Positions 1-8,187 of a stretch of DNA of 38,062 nucleotides are shown here, piece after piece. The notes beneath the pieces are model-generated. The model had not been told where the DNA came from. It ran no database searches and saw only the letters and a program-made list of their open reading frames with translations. Made by a program: the position numbers and the translations under genes. This DNA comes from Sulfitobacter sp. (GTDB lineage Bacteria; Pseudomonadota; Alphaproteobacteria; Rhodobacterales; Rhodobacteraceae): the NCBI GenBank assembly GCA_024637305.1, contig JAGXFI010000169.1, positions 1-38,062 on the forward strand. Reading direction: 5' to 3'. The stretch's first letter is position 1. Each line of letters starts with the position of its first letter.

Positions 1-117
1 GCGTTTCGCGTCGACAAATACTGGCCCCCAGTCAATCGGGTGGACAATGTGCATGGCGACCGCAACCTGATCTGCACCTGCCCGCCGATGGAGGATTACG
101 CCGAAGCGGCAGAGTAA
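1..117 (+). CDS. gcvP: Glycine dehydrogenase (decarboxylating), P-protein, C-terminal fragment
   Basis: The window opens inside a reading frame that continues for 38 codons to a TAA at 115-117. The residues include [16 protein letters not shown] and a [11 protein letters not shown] ending, which match the conserved C-terminus of the PLP-dependent P-protein of the glycine cleavage system. That enzyme decarboxylates glycine and passes the aminomethyl group to lipoylated GcvH. Only the tail is present, so the catalytic lysine and the rest of the gcv operon lie upstream of the window. The gene converges on ybbP, and I see no convincing terminator in the 162 bases between them. The family call is from sequence recognition and is confident despite the short length. 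Confidence 0.9.
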   Translation, partial: AFRVDKYWPPVNRVDNVHGDRNLICTCPPMEDYAEAAE

Positions 118-279
118 ATTCAGCGGCGGCGGGGATTGCTCGGCCGCACCACGATCCTCGCAAGAACCTCTATGCGATGGAGTTTCGACGTCATTTTGGC
201 AGGTGCCGCAAGCAGATGACCCGCACAAGGGACCACGTTTCGAAGATCTGGCGTGTTGATCCTCTTCGTAGGGGCAGGT

Positions 280-2796
280 TCATTCGCGGGCACGCAGCAC
301 CTGCGCGGGGCGGGCACCCAGAGCGCGGTAGGTGAACCCCAACCCGGCCAGAACCGTGGCGAGGACACCGCCGGCGATGATCGCCAAGGCAGAGGGCCAG
401 ATCACGGTGAAGTCCGTTTCCATCACATAATGACTGACGGCCCAGCCGCCGATCACGCCGGCCAGCAAGGCGACGGCCCCGGCGCACAAACCAAGCAGCA
501 TCGCGCGCAGGATGAAACTTACCGCTATCGCCTGGCGAGATGCTCCCATCGTTTTGAGCAAGGCCGCTTCGTAGGTGCGCGCATCCGCGCCTGCGGCCGC
601 CGCCCCGATCAGGACCAGAAACCCCGTCAGTAGCGTGGCGGCAGCACCATAGGACGTGGCCGCCGCAAGCCCTGCCAGCACGCCTGCGACACGGTCGATC
701 GCGTCCCGGACGCGGATCGCGGTGATGTTGGGATAAGCGCTTGCCAGATCGCGAAGGATCGCGGCTTCGGCGTGTTCCTCGGCATACACGGTTGAGATGA
801 ATGTATGCGGCGCGCCTTGCAGCGCACCGGGGTTCATCGTCAGGATGAACCCGATCCCAGCGGTGGAAAAATCCACTTCCTGAAAGCTTGTGATGGTCCC
901 GGTGATGTCGCGGCCCAGCACGTTGACGGTCAGCGTATCGCCAAGTGCAAGACCCATCTCGGCGGCCTCTTCGGCGGCAAAGCTGATCTGGGGTGGGCCG
1001 TCATAATTTGGCGGCCACCATGCGCCCGCCGTGATGATAGCGTCCGGATCAGCGTTCGCAGCATAGGTCACGCCACGATCGCCGCGCAAAACCCAGTGGT
1101 CGCCTGCGGCATCGCGGGCTGGCCTGCCGTTGATCTGGGTAATGACGCCGCGCAGCATCGGTGCGCTGTCGACTTTCTTGACGGCAGGGTCGTCCGACAG
1201 CCGTTGCGTATACCCCGCCATCTGATCCTTCTGAATGTCGACAAAGAAATACGACGGTGCCACGTCCGGCAGGTTGCCGTTGATCGCCTGTCGTAAGTTG
1301 CCGTCGATCTGACCGACAGCGGCCAGCACGGACAGGCCGAGGCCCAGCGACAGGACGACTGCGCCGGCACCTTCGCCAGTGCCGCTGATTGCCGCCAACG
1401 CCCAGCGCAGGCGGGGTCGCCCGCGCGCACGTGTCTTGCCCCAGCGGGCGGCAAGCCGGATCAGAACCGATGTGCATACCAGCAGCAACAGCGCGCCCGC
1501 GATGCCACCGAGCGTCCACAGTGTCAGGCTCCAGCTGCCGTTGAACGACCCGGCGAGACCAACGAGAATTGCAATCGCGACGCCGGTCGCCACGATATAG
1601 CGCGCCGCAGGCCAGCGCGCAGCCCCGTCCCATGCATCACGAAACAGGGTTGCCGCCCGCACCTGTTCGGTTCGGGCGAGGGGCCAGAGGGTGAAGATGA
1701 AGGCAGTCAGCAAACCATAAGCCGCAGCCTCGACCAGTGGACCGGCGTAAATAGTAAAGGTTGCCGGTATCGGCAATCGCGCTTCGATCAGGGGGGCCAG
1801 CAAAAGCGGGCTCAGCGCGCCCAGAACGACGCCGATGCCGACGCCAAGCAGGGATAACGCCCCGATCTGTAAGAAATAGGTAAGAAATATGAGGCGGCGA
1901 TCCGCACCGAGGGCGCGCAGGGTGGCGATAACTTCGGTCTTGCGCGCAAGATAGCTGCGCACGGCGGCGGATACACCGACACCACCCACCGCAAGGCCCG
2001 ATAGTCCTACAAGGATCAGGAAAGCTCCCAACCTGTCGACAAAGAGCGCGACACCCGGCGCGCCGTTGCGCGCGTCGCGCCAGCGGATCCCACTATCGCG
2101 GAAATGCGTTTCGGCCTCGGCCTTCAGCTGGTCCAGTGCGGCACCCTGGGGCAGATCCATCCGGTATTTGGTGTTGAACAGCGTCCCCGGAGCTAACAGG
2201 CCGGATGCGCCCAGACTGTCGATCCGCACCAATGTGCGCGGCCCGAGCGCGAAACCGCTCGCGGCTGAATCAGGCTCTCGCAGGATCCGCGCGCTTAACC
2301 GGAAGGCTTGCGTACCCAAGGTGAACCTGTCGCCGATCTCAAGGCCCAACCGGTCGATCAGCGCGGTCTCCATCGCGGCACCCGGAATTCCGTCGAGCGG
2401 TGCCAGCGCGGTTCCTAACTGGATATCAGGTTCCAGCAGGACGGAACCGATCAGCGGATAGGCGGAGTCCACCGCTTTTACCTGCGTCAGTGCGCGCGCG
2501 TCGCCGACCACGGCCATCGACCGGAATTCAGCAACTTCTGACGTCGCATCGGCCAGTTCGTCAATCCAGGCGCGTTCAGCGGGTGTGGCAAACCGGTAGG
2601 TCAGCTCAAGCTCCGCGTCCCCACCAAGCAGCGCAGCTCCTTCGCGCGCCAGCCCTGCTTCAATCGCTGCGCGGACGGACCCCACTGCGGCAATCGCCGC
2701 AACGCCCAGCGCCAGACACGCCAGAAACAGCCGGAACCCCCGCAGGCCGCCACGCAGTTCCCGCCGCGCGAACCGAAACGCCAGTGACAAGCTCAT
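280..2796 (-). CDS. ybbP: FtsX-family ABC transporter permease (YbbP-like)
   Basis: This 838-aa membrane protein has a single N-terminal helix near residues 20-42. A large periplasmic domain follows, then two clusters of transmembrane segments (about 255-490 and 715-830), the layout of the long FtsX/MacB-type permeases called YbbP. It would pair with the ATPase encoded immediately upstream. The ATPase stop overlaps this start (ATGA at 2793-2796), indicating translational coupling. The family includes lipoprotein-release and mechanotransmission exporters, and the substrate of YbbAP is not settled. The gene order ybbP-ybbA with divergent tesA is the same as in Escherichia coli. A role in envelope lipid or lipoprotein handling is an inference. 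Confidence 0.93.
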   Translation of the reverse strand: MSLSLAFRFARRELRGGLRGFRLFLACLALGVAAIAAVGSVRAAIEAGLAREGAALLGGDAELELTYRFATPAERAWIDELADATSEVAEFRSMAVVGDARALTQVKAVDSAYPLIGSVLLEPDIQLGTALAPLDGIPGAAMETALIDRLGLEIGDRFTLGTQAFRLSARILREPDSAASGFALGPRTLVRIDSLGASGLLAPGTLFNTKYRMDLPQGAALDQLKAEAETHFRDSGIRWRDARNGAPGVALFVDRLGAFLILVGLSGLAVGGVGVSAAVRSYLARKTEVIATLRALGADRRLIFLTYFLQIGALSLLGVGIGVVLGALSPLLLAPLIEARLPIPATFTIYAGPLVEAAAYGLLTAFIFTLWPLARTEQVRAATLFRDAWDGAARWPAARYIVATGVAIAILVGLAGSFNGSWSLTLWTLGGIAGALLLLVCTSVLIRLAARWGKTRARGRPRLRWALAAISGTGEGAGAVVLSLGLGLSVLAAVGQIDGNLRQAINGNLPDVAPSYFFVDIQKDQMAGYTQRLSDDPAVKKVDSAPMLRGVITQINGRPARDAAGDHWVLRGDRGVTYAANADPDAIITAGAWWPPNYDGPPQISFAAEEAAEMGLALGDTLTVNVLGRDITGTITSFQEVDFSTAGIGFILTMNPGALQGAPHTFISTVYAEEHAEAAILRDLASAYPNITAIRVRDAIDRVAGVLAGLAAATSYGAAATLLTGFLVLIGAAAAGADARTYEAALLKTMGASRQAIAVSFILRAMLLGLCAGAVALLAGVIGGWAVSHYVMETDFTVIWPSALAIIAGGVLATVLAGLGFTYRALGARPAQVLRARE

Positions 2797-3461
2797 TCAA
2801 TGCGCCCGTCACGAAGCCGGATGACCCGGTCGCACCGTTCTGCCAGTCTCGCGGAATGCGTTACCAGCACCAGTGTTGCTCCATACCTGTCGCGCAGATC
2901 GAACAGCAGATCCATGATCGCCGCGCCGTTTTCGCTGTCGAGGTTCCCTGTCGGTTCATCTGCCAGCAGGATGGCGGGCCTTGGAGCCGTCGCGCGCGCC
3001 AGCGCCACACGCTGTTGCTCGCCGCCCGACAATTGCGCCGGATAATGCCCCGACCGCGCCGCCAGTCCCACTGCGGCCAATGCATCCGCCGCCTGATCAT
3101 ACGCATCCGCGATCCCGGCCAGTTCGAGCGGTGTTGCCACGTTCTCCAACGCTGTCATCGTCGGGATCAAATGAAACGACTGAAACACGATACCCATGCG
3201 CCCGCGCCGGAAAGCGGCCAGCGCATCCTCGTCCATTGCGGTCAGATCATGCCCCATCGCGACAACGCTGCCGCCTGTCGCCTGCTCCAACCCGCCCATC
3301 ACCATCAGCAGCGACGATTTGCCCGAACCTGAAGGACCGACCAGCCCCACAGTCTCGCCCGAGTGGATTTCCAATGACACGCCGCGCAAGATATCGACGA
3401 CCCCGGCATTGCCATTCAGGCTCAACGCTGCATCTTTGAGGGTAAATACGGGATCACTCAT
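2793..3461 (-). CDS. ybbA: ABC transporter ATP-binding protein (YbbA-like, LolD/MacB class)
   Basis: This 222-aa ATPase shows a Walker A motif GPSGSGKSS, the ABC signature LSGGEQQRV and a Walker B region AILLADEPTGNLD. These are typical of the LolD/FtsE/MacB group that partners FtsX-type permeases. The ORF track extends to 3539, but the start at 3461 (MSDPVFTLKD) fits homologues and has an AAAGG-type ribosome site just upstream. The longer N-terminus would run into the divergent tesA leader. It overlaps ybbP by four bases and sits 49 bases from the divergently transcribed esterase. The ATPase should energise YbbP at the inner membrane; the cargo is unknown. Confidence 0.93.
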   Translation of the reverse strand: MSDPVFTLKDAALSLNGNAGVVDILRGVSLEIHSGETVGLVGPSGSGKSSLLMVMGGLEQATGGSVVAMGHDLTAMDEDALAAFRRGRMGIVFQSFHLIPTMTALENVATPLELAGIADAYDQAADALAAVGLAARSGHYPAQLSGGEQQRVALARATAPRPAILLADEPTGNLDSENGAAIMDLLFDLRDRYGATLVLVTHSARLAERCDRVIRLRDGRIE

Positions 3462-3510
3462 GGGGCCGCCTTTGTGTGGATACCCCCTGCCATATGGAGG
3501 GCTAGGCGCA

Positions 3511-4152
3511 ATGCGCAAGGTAATCATCGGCATCTTCACAATTTTCCCTGCATTGGCGCAAGGCGAGACGGTTATTGCCGCGCTGGGCGACAGCCTGACC
3601 CAAGGTTACGGACTACCAGCCGAGGACGGCTTTGTTTCGCAGCTTGGCAACTGGCTCTCGTCGCAGGGGGTGGAGGTGCGCCTGATAAACGCAGGCGTAT
3701 CGGGCGATACGACGGCGGGCGGTCTTGCTCGGGTGGATTGGACCCTGACGCCCGAAGTTGACGCCATGATCGTCACGCTGGGGGGGAACGATCTCTTGCG
3801 GGGGCTGGACCCGCAGCAGGCCCGCGCAAACATCGACGGCATTCTTAACGCCGCGAAAGACGCCGACGTCGAGGTGCTGCTGGTCGGGATGCAGGCACCG
3901 GGTAACTTCGGTGCCGACTATAAAGCCCAATTCGACACGCTCTATCCTGACCTCGCTGAAAAATACGGCACGCTTTATCTGCCGAGTTTCTTCAGCGGCT
4001 TGATGGAGGAGGGTGTGTTGCCGGATCCGGCAGGCCTGCGGGCTTGGTTTCAGCCCGACGGCATCCATCCGAACGCGAAGGGCGTTGCGCGTATCGTCGA
4101 AGGCATCGGCCCCTCTGTGCTTGCCTTGATCGAGGAAGCGCAGAGCGATTGA
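3511..4152 (+). CDS. tesA: Arylesterase / lysophospholipase, SGNH (GDSL) hydrolase, TesA-like
   Basis: This 213-aa protein begins with a short hydrophobic signal-like segment (MRKVIIGIFTIFPALAQG) and then carries the SGNH blocks. GDSLTQGYG has nucleophile Ser28, NAGVSGDTT has Gly62, LGGND has Asn93, and DGIHPN lies near the C-terminus with the catalytic Asp and His. TesA-type enzymes hydrolyse acyl-CoA thioesters, aryl esters and lysophospholipids in the periplasm. The start at 3511 is chosen because GGAGG lies about ten bases upstream and the product then begins with the signal segment. The longer ORF from 3196 runs antisense through ybbA. Divergence from ybbAP conserves the E. coli arrangement and hints at a joint envelope-lipid role, which is an inference. 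Confidence 0.93.
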   Translation: MRKVIIGIFTIFPALAQGETVIAALGDSLTQGYGLPAEDGFVSQLGNWLSSQGVEVRLINAGVSGDTTAGGLARVDWTLTPEVDAMIVTLGGNDLLRGLDPQQARANIDGILNAAKDADVEVLLVGMQAPGNFGADYKAQFDTLYPDLAEKYGTLYLPSFFSGLMEEGVLPDPAGLRAWFQPDGIHPNAKGVARIVEGIGPSVLALIEEAQSD

Positions 4153-4154
4153 AA

Positions 4155-4176
4155 CGGGGCAAAACCGATCGCCCCG
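4155..4176. terminator. Possible bidirectional hairpin between tesA and csp
   Basis: CGGGGC and GCCCCG form a six-base-pair stem with a ten-base loop in the gap between the convergent tesA and cold-shock genes. There is no strong T tract on either side, so this is only a weak terminator candidate. Confidence 0.3.
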
Positions 4177-4194
4177 CTTGAGTTCATGATCGCG

Positions 4195-4401
4195 TCAGGC
4201 CAGTGCGATATTCGTTGCGCTTTCGCGGCCGTCGCGGCCCGGTTCGATGTCGAAGGTGACCTTCTGATCATCTGCCAACCCTGTAAGGCCGGCACGCTCT
4301 ACCGCCGAGATGTGAACGAACACATCCTTGCCGCCCGAATCCGGCGCGATAAAGCCAAAACCTTTAGTTGTATTGAACCATTTTACGGTACCCGTAGCCA
4401 T
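4195..4401 (-). CDS. Cold-shock domain protein (CspA family), copy 1
   Basis: This 68-aa protein is a single cold-shock OB-fold domain with RNP1 (KGFGFIAPD) and RNP2 (DVFVHISAV). It would bind single-stranded RNA or DNA as an RNA chaperone. It differs from the second copy at 23775-23981 at only a few positions (for example DSGGKD versus DGGSKD, and DDQ versus DNQ). A strong AAGGAG ribosome site lies ten bases before the start, and a leader that may exceed 100 bases contains a CTCCTT complementary to it. Cold-shock domain proteins are often, but not always, temperature regulated, and nothing here shows cold induction directly. Confidence 0.95.
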   Translation of the reverse strand: MATGTVKWFNTTKGFGFIAPDSGGKDVFVHISAVERAGLTGLADDQKVTFDIEPGRDGRESATNIALA

Positions 4402-4853
4402 GAGCCCAGTCTCCTTTACTAATACTGCCCGCAGAATGCGGCAGCGCGGCTCGGTCTGTCCAGAATCGTACTGAGCCTTAAGGAGCAGTTCTCGTTCAGG
4501 TCTTCACTTGCCCTCAAAATTAATGCGGCCCATCTGCGAAAAATCAAGTATTTTGCGCGTAAATGACGCGATGAGCGAAGCCTTGCCGGATAATTTCACA
4601 AGATTGAAACATTAACAGGCTCTTCAACCCCCGGATGAGGGCTAAACAAGCCAATAGACTCAGGAAAATGCCGTCTTTGACGCAATTCTCCGCCGTACCG
4701 GAGGGACTATCGGTAATCATGCTGATTCCCTTCATTGCCCAAGCTGTATCATCGAAACCGGAGGAAACCGTGAAAGGGGCATCTGATCGCAAGTCGCTGC
4801 CCCAAAACCGTCCAAAACGGCTTGAGCCATCAAAAGCCGCCATCTGCAATAAT
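4402..4853. other. Non-coding gap: csp leader and upstream region of preT
   Basis: About 450 bases without a credible gene. The left part reads on the minus strand as the leader of the cold-shock gene, with SD AAGGAG at 4411-4416 and a complementary CTCCTT from 4485 to 4480. The right part leads to the preT promoter. A possible -10 AATAAT lies at 4848-4853, with a TTGAGC 20 bases further upstream. ORF 4544-4990 on the minus strand has no recognisable domain and would cover the preT operator and start, so I treat it as chance. Confidence 0.5.
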
Positions 4854-4869
4854 TTTACCAGTTGATAAA
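4854..4869. promoter_or_regulatory. RutR/PydR-like operator before preT
   Basis: TTTACCAGTTGATAAA is a 7-2-7 dyad with one mismatch between arms. It agrees with the E. coli RutR consensus TTGACCANNTGGTCAA at 11 of 14 defined positions. It lies directly after a possible -10 element and 54 bases before the preT start, a position suited to repression. A near twin lies at 8914-8929 next to the regulator gene. Binding by the local RutR-like protein is an inference. Confidence 0.65.
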
Positions 4870-4923
4870 AAAATAGACCTGTGCCAGCGTTTCCCGACAA
4901 GCCGCATGGGAGCCGGAGGAAAG

Positions 4924-6246
4924 ATGTCTGACAAAATTTTCGAGGCCGGGATTGTCCCCGGTCGGTTGCCCACAGAGGCATATGGTACACAGTTCGCCGA
5001 CCTGCATGCGCCGCTCGACGCGCATGAGGCGCTGGTCGCGGCGGATCGTTGCTATTTTTGCTATGACGCGCCCTGCATTACGGCATGCCCTACGGATATC
5101 GACATTCCGTTGTTCATCCGCCAGATAGCGACCGGAACGCCGGATGCCGCGGCCAAGACGATCCTGACCCAGAATATTCTGGGTGGCATGTGCGCCCGTG
5201 TCTGTCCCACCGAGACCCTCTGCGAGGAGGCTTGCGTCCGTGAGGCGGCGGAGGGCAAGCCGGTGCTGATCGGCCAGTTGCAACGCTATGCCACCGACCA
5301 CCTTCAGGCACAGGGCAAACATCCTTTTACACGCGCTGCATCCACTGGCAAATCCGTGGGCGTGGTCGGTGCAGGGCCTGCGGGGCTTTCGGCCGCGCAC
5401 CGGCTGGCAATGCTGGGCCATGACGTCGTGATCTACGACGCCCGCGCCAAACCCGGCGGGCTCAATGAATACGGTATCGCCGCTTATAAAACCGTTGATG
5501 GCTTCGCCCAGGCCGAGGTTGACTGGCTGATGCAGATCGGCGGCATCGAATTTCGCCACAATACCGCCCTAGGGCGGGAAATCACGCTGGACGGACTGAA
5601 AGAACAGCATGACGCGGTGTTCCTCGGCATGGGGCTCGGCGGTGTCAATGCGCTGGGTGCGCCGGGGGATGACAAGCAAGGGGTCGCGCATGCGGTCGAT
5701 TTCATCGCTGAACTGCGCCAGTCCAGCGATCTGTCCAGCCTTCCCATTGGCCGCGACGTGGTCGTGATCGGCGGTGGCATGACAGCGGTAGATGCCGCCG
5801 TGCAGGCCAAGCTGCTGGGAGCCTTGAACGTCACGCTGGTCTACCGGAGGGGCCGTGACAGGATGAACGCCAGCGTCTTCGAGCAGGATCTGGCCGCCAG
5901 CAAGGGCGTGCGTATCGTGACCCACGCTGTGCCTCGGGAGGTCCACGGGAACGGTTCTGTCAGAGAGATAGAGTTCGAATATGTGGACGATCAGATGCAG
6001 CCCACCGGCGAGACATTGCGCCTGCCTGCGGATCAGGTGTTTCGCGCGATCGGACAGACCCTGACGGGCGATGGCCTGCCTGATCTGGACGGTCGCAAGA
6101 TCAAGGTGGATGCGATGGGCCGGACATCCGTCGAGCGGGTCTGGGCCGGCGGCGACTGCGCGGCGGGTGGCGAAGATCTGACCGTCACGGCGGTGGCAGA
6201 GGGACGCGATGCCGCGATGGACATGCACAAGGTCCTGTCGACATGA
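4924..6246 (+). CDS. preT: NAD-dependent dihydropyrimidine dehydrogenase, PreT subunit
   Basis: This 440-aa protein has an N-terminal iron-sulfur domain with cysteines in CYFCYDAPCITACP (from residue 43) and CARVCPTETLCEEAC. A GltD-like flavoprotein domain follows, with an FAD-binding GAGPAGLSAA near residue 148 and a second dinucleotide motif, VVVIGGGMTAVDAA, near 280. PreT takes electrons from NADH and passes them through FeS clusters to PreA for reduction of uracil or thymine. The start at 4924 follows GGAGGA by a few bases, and the longer ORF form from 4822 would cross the operator. It is followed after 107 bases by preA in the same direction. It is also called PydX in Pseudomonas-type nomenclature. 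Confidence 0.94.
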   Translation: MSDKIFEAGIVPGRLPTEAYGTQFADLHAPLDAHEALVAADRCYFCYDAPCITACPTDIDIPLFIRQIATGTPDAAAKTILTQNILGGMCARVCPTETLCEEACVREAAEGKPVLIGQLQRYATDHLQAQGKHPFTRAASTGKSVGVVGAGPAGLSAAHRLAMLGHDVVIYDARAKPGGLNEYGIAAYKTVDGFAQAEVDWLMQIGGIEFRHNTALGREITLDGLKEQHDAVFLGMGLGGVNALGAPGDDKQGVAHAVDFIAELRQSSDLSSLPIGRDVVVIGGGMTAVDAAVQAKLLGALNVTLVYRRGRDRMNASVFEQDLAASKGVRIVTHAVPREVHGNGSVREIEFEYVDDQMQPTGETLRLPADQVFRAIGQTLTGDGLPDLDGRKIKVDAMGRTSVERVWAGGDCAAGGEDLTVTAVAEGRDAAMDMHKVLST

Positions 6247-6319
6247 CGCCGAATGAAAGGGCGTCGTTGCTTGCTGATGGGCTAAGAATGACGCGCGGTG
6301 CCTTGTGCAGTTAGGGATA

Positions 6320-6337
6320 GGCAGGATGAATCCTGCC
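6320..6337. repeat. Short palindrome between preT and preA
   Basis: GGCAGGATGAATCCTGCC is a near-perfect palindrome able to form a seven-base-pair stem with a TGAA loop. It lies 17 bases before the preA start in a 107-base gap and carries no T tract. It may be a REP-like unit or an mRNA processing or stability hairpin. Confidence 0.5.
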
Positions 6338-6353
6338 CTACGGGAGAAGAATA

Positions 6354-7652
6354 ATGGCTGATCTGACGAGCAATTTCATCGGGATCAAATCCCCAAACCC
6401 ATTCTGGCTCGCCAGTGCGCCGCCGACGGACAAGGAATACAATGTCCGCCGCGCTTTCGAGGCGGGTTGGGGCGGGGTCGTCTGGAAGACATTGGGTCTC
6501 GATCCGCATATCGTGAACGTCAACGGCCCGCGATACGGTGCGATTTACGGGGCGGACAGGCGGTTGCTTGGTCTCAATAATATCGAGCTGATTACCGACC
6601 GTCCGCTTCAGACCAATCTGGACGAGATCAAGGTGGTCAAACGCGATTATCCGGACCGCGCTATGATCGTTTCGCTGATGGTGCCTTGCGAGGAAGAACC
6701 GTGGAAGATGATCTTGCCTCTGGTCGAGGAGACCGGCGCGGACGGTGTCGAGCTGAATTTCGGCTGCCCGCACGGAATGTCGGAGCGTGGCATGGGGTCC
6801 GCCGTGGGGCAGGTGCCGGAATACATCGAAATGGTAACGCGCTGGGTCAAGGCCAACACGCGGATGCCCGTCATCGTGAAACTGACCCCCAACATCACCG
6901 ATGTCCGCAAACCGGCGGCGGCGGCGCTGTCAGGCGGAGCGGACGCTGTAAGTCTCATCAACACCATCAATTCGATCACGAGTGTTGATCTCGACCTCTT
7001 TGCGCCTGAGCCCACGATCGACGGCAAGGGCGCGCATGGCGGCTATTGCGGCCCTGCGGTCAAACCCATCGCGATGAACATGGTGGCCGAAATCGCGCGC
7101 GATGCAGATCTGCGCGGTTTGCCGATCAGCGGCATCGGCGGCATTACCACGTGGCGCGATGCAGCGGAGTTTCTGGCGCTGGGCGCTGGCAACGTGCAGG
7201 TGTGTACGGCGGCGATGACCTATGGTTTCAAGATCGTGCAGGAGATGATCTCAGGGCTGAGCGAGTATCTGGACGAAAAGGATATCACGCTGGACGATCT
7301 GGTCGGCCGTGCGGTGCCGAACGTAACGGACTGGAACCAGCTGAACCTAAACTATGTGGCCAAGGCGAAGATCGACCAAGACCTTTGCATTTCGTGCGGA
7401 CGGTGTTTCGCCGCTTGCGAAGACACATCGCATCAGGCGATTGCGATGTCCGAAGACCGCACCTTTACTGTCATCGACGAGGAATGTGTCGCGTGCAACC
7501 TGTGCGTCAACGTCTGCCCAGTCGAAGACTGCATCGACATGGTGCCGATGCAGGCGGGGGCGACGGATCCGCGAACGGGCAAGGTGGTCCAGCCGACCTA
7601 TGCGAACTGGACCACGCATCCGAATAACCCGAGCGCGAAGGCGGCAGAATAG
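6354..7652 (+). CDS. preA: NAD-dependent dihydropyrimidine dehydrogenase, PreA subunit
   Basis: This 432-aa protein has an FMN-binding dihydroorotate-dehydrogenase-like barrel over roughly residues 1-320 and a C-terminal double ferredoxin domain. The active-site loop reads FGCPHGMSERGMGSAVGQ, matching the cysteine-containing loop of mammalian dihydropyrimidine dehydrogenase. Two four-cysteine motifs, CISCGRCFAAC and CVACNLCVNVC, would each hold a 4Fe-4S cluster. With PreT it reduces uracil or thymine to the 5,6-dihydro base, the first step of the reductive pathway. GGGAGAAGAATA supplies the ribosome site. It ends 24 bases before the convergent unknown gene. Equivalent to PydA. Confidence 0.95.
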   Translation: MADLTSNFIGIKSPNPFWLASAPPTDKEYNVRRAFEAGWGGVVWKTLGLDPHIVNVNGPRYGAIYGADRRLLGLNNIELITDRPLQTNLDEIKVVKRDYPDRAMIVSLMVPCEEEPWKMILPLVEETGADGVELNFGCPHGMSERGMGSAVGQVPEYIEMVTRWVKANTRMPVIVKLTPNITDVRKPAAAALSGGADAVSLINTINSITSVDLDLFAPEPTIDGKGAHGGYCGPAVKPIAMNMVAEIARDADLRGLPISGIGGITTWRDAAEFLALGAGNVQVCTAAMTYGFKIVQEMISGLSEYLDEKDITLDDLVGRAVPNVTDWNQLNLNYVAKAKIDQDLCISCGRCFAACEDTSHQAIAMSEDRTFTVIDEECVACNLCVNVCPVEDCIDMVPMQAGATDPRTGKVVQPTYANWTTHPNNPSAKAAE

Positions 7653-7676
7653 GCGCGCAGGCGTCCTGTCCCTGCG

Positions 7677-8084
7677 TCAGCTGGCTTGCGCACCGGCCTT
7701 CTGTGACAGTTGCAGAAGGAACGGCGATGTCGGAAGCGGGTCCGGCATGGCGACAGCCGGAAGGTCGGGGCCAAGCGTGAGCGATTTGCTGGCGTCTGCC
7801 TGCGCGCGGTCTCTTGTTTGCGCGTTTACGATTGAATCGCCGGTCGGCTTTGCCGGCCGCTGCGGTTCGCGCTCCAGCGCCTTGGCAAGAAACGCCAGCG
7901 GCCCTTGCTTGCCTGCCCCGTAGCCGCCGCCGGAATTCCCGAAAGAAGTGGAACTTCCTGCGCCATTGCCTCCCGGGGCAGCTTGCGGGGCCGCGATGAT
8001 CTGTGTGTTCGCTGTCACTGCCGGAGCGCTGATTGAGGGCGGCGGCTGGGACGCAAACGGACTGCTTAGTAAAATCGAACTCAT
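7677..8084 (-). CDS. Uncharacterised low-complexity protein with CtrA-type box upstream
   Basis: I do not recognise this 135-aa protein. It begins MSSILLSSPFAS and is rich in Pro, Ala, Gly and Ser over its first half (for example GGNGAGSSTSFGNSGGGYG). A charged middle (LAKALEREPQRPAKP) and a short leucine-containing tail follow. It has no clear signal peptide or membrane helix. The start at 8084 has GGAG upstream (AGGACGGAGCAGAACA); the ORF track's 8126 is an extension. A full TTAA-N7-TTAA box lies 64 bases upstream, suggesting CtrA control. CtrA drives motility, cell-cycle and gene-transfer-agent genes in this family, so a motility-linked role is possible but unproven. It is oddly placed between preA and the pyrimidine regulator. 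Confidence 0.65.
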   Translation of the reverse strand: MSSILLSSPFASQPPPSISAPAVTANTQIIAAPQAAPGGNGAGSSTSFGNSGGGYGAGKQGPLAFLAKALEREPQRPAKPTGDSIVNAQTRDRAQADASKSLTLGPDLPAVAMPDPLPTSPFLLQLSQKAGAQAS

Positions 8085-8147
8085 TGTTCTGCTCCGTCCT
8101 ATAAACAAAGAGGAGCCCACACCCACTTACAATTTGCGCCTTGAGTC

Positions 8148-8162
8148 TTAACGGTTCGTTAA
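8148..8162. promoter_or_regulatory. CtrA-type box (TTAA-N7-TTAA)
   Basis: TTAACGGTTCGTTAA is an exact match to the TTAA-N7-TTAA spacing recognised by the response regulator CtrA in alphaproteobacteria. It lies 64-78 bases upstream of the start of the unknown 135-aa gene and downstream of the regulator gene's stop codon. The assignment rests on the motif alone. Confidence 0.6.
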
Positions 8163-8187
8163 TCCGAGCAGATATTGGTAACTTTGG

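Noticed and set aside
4544-4990. 148-aa minus-strand ORF in the gap before preT
   Set aside because: It has no recognisable domain, covers the preT start and operator, and its composition looks like read-through of non-coding and antisense DNA.
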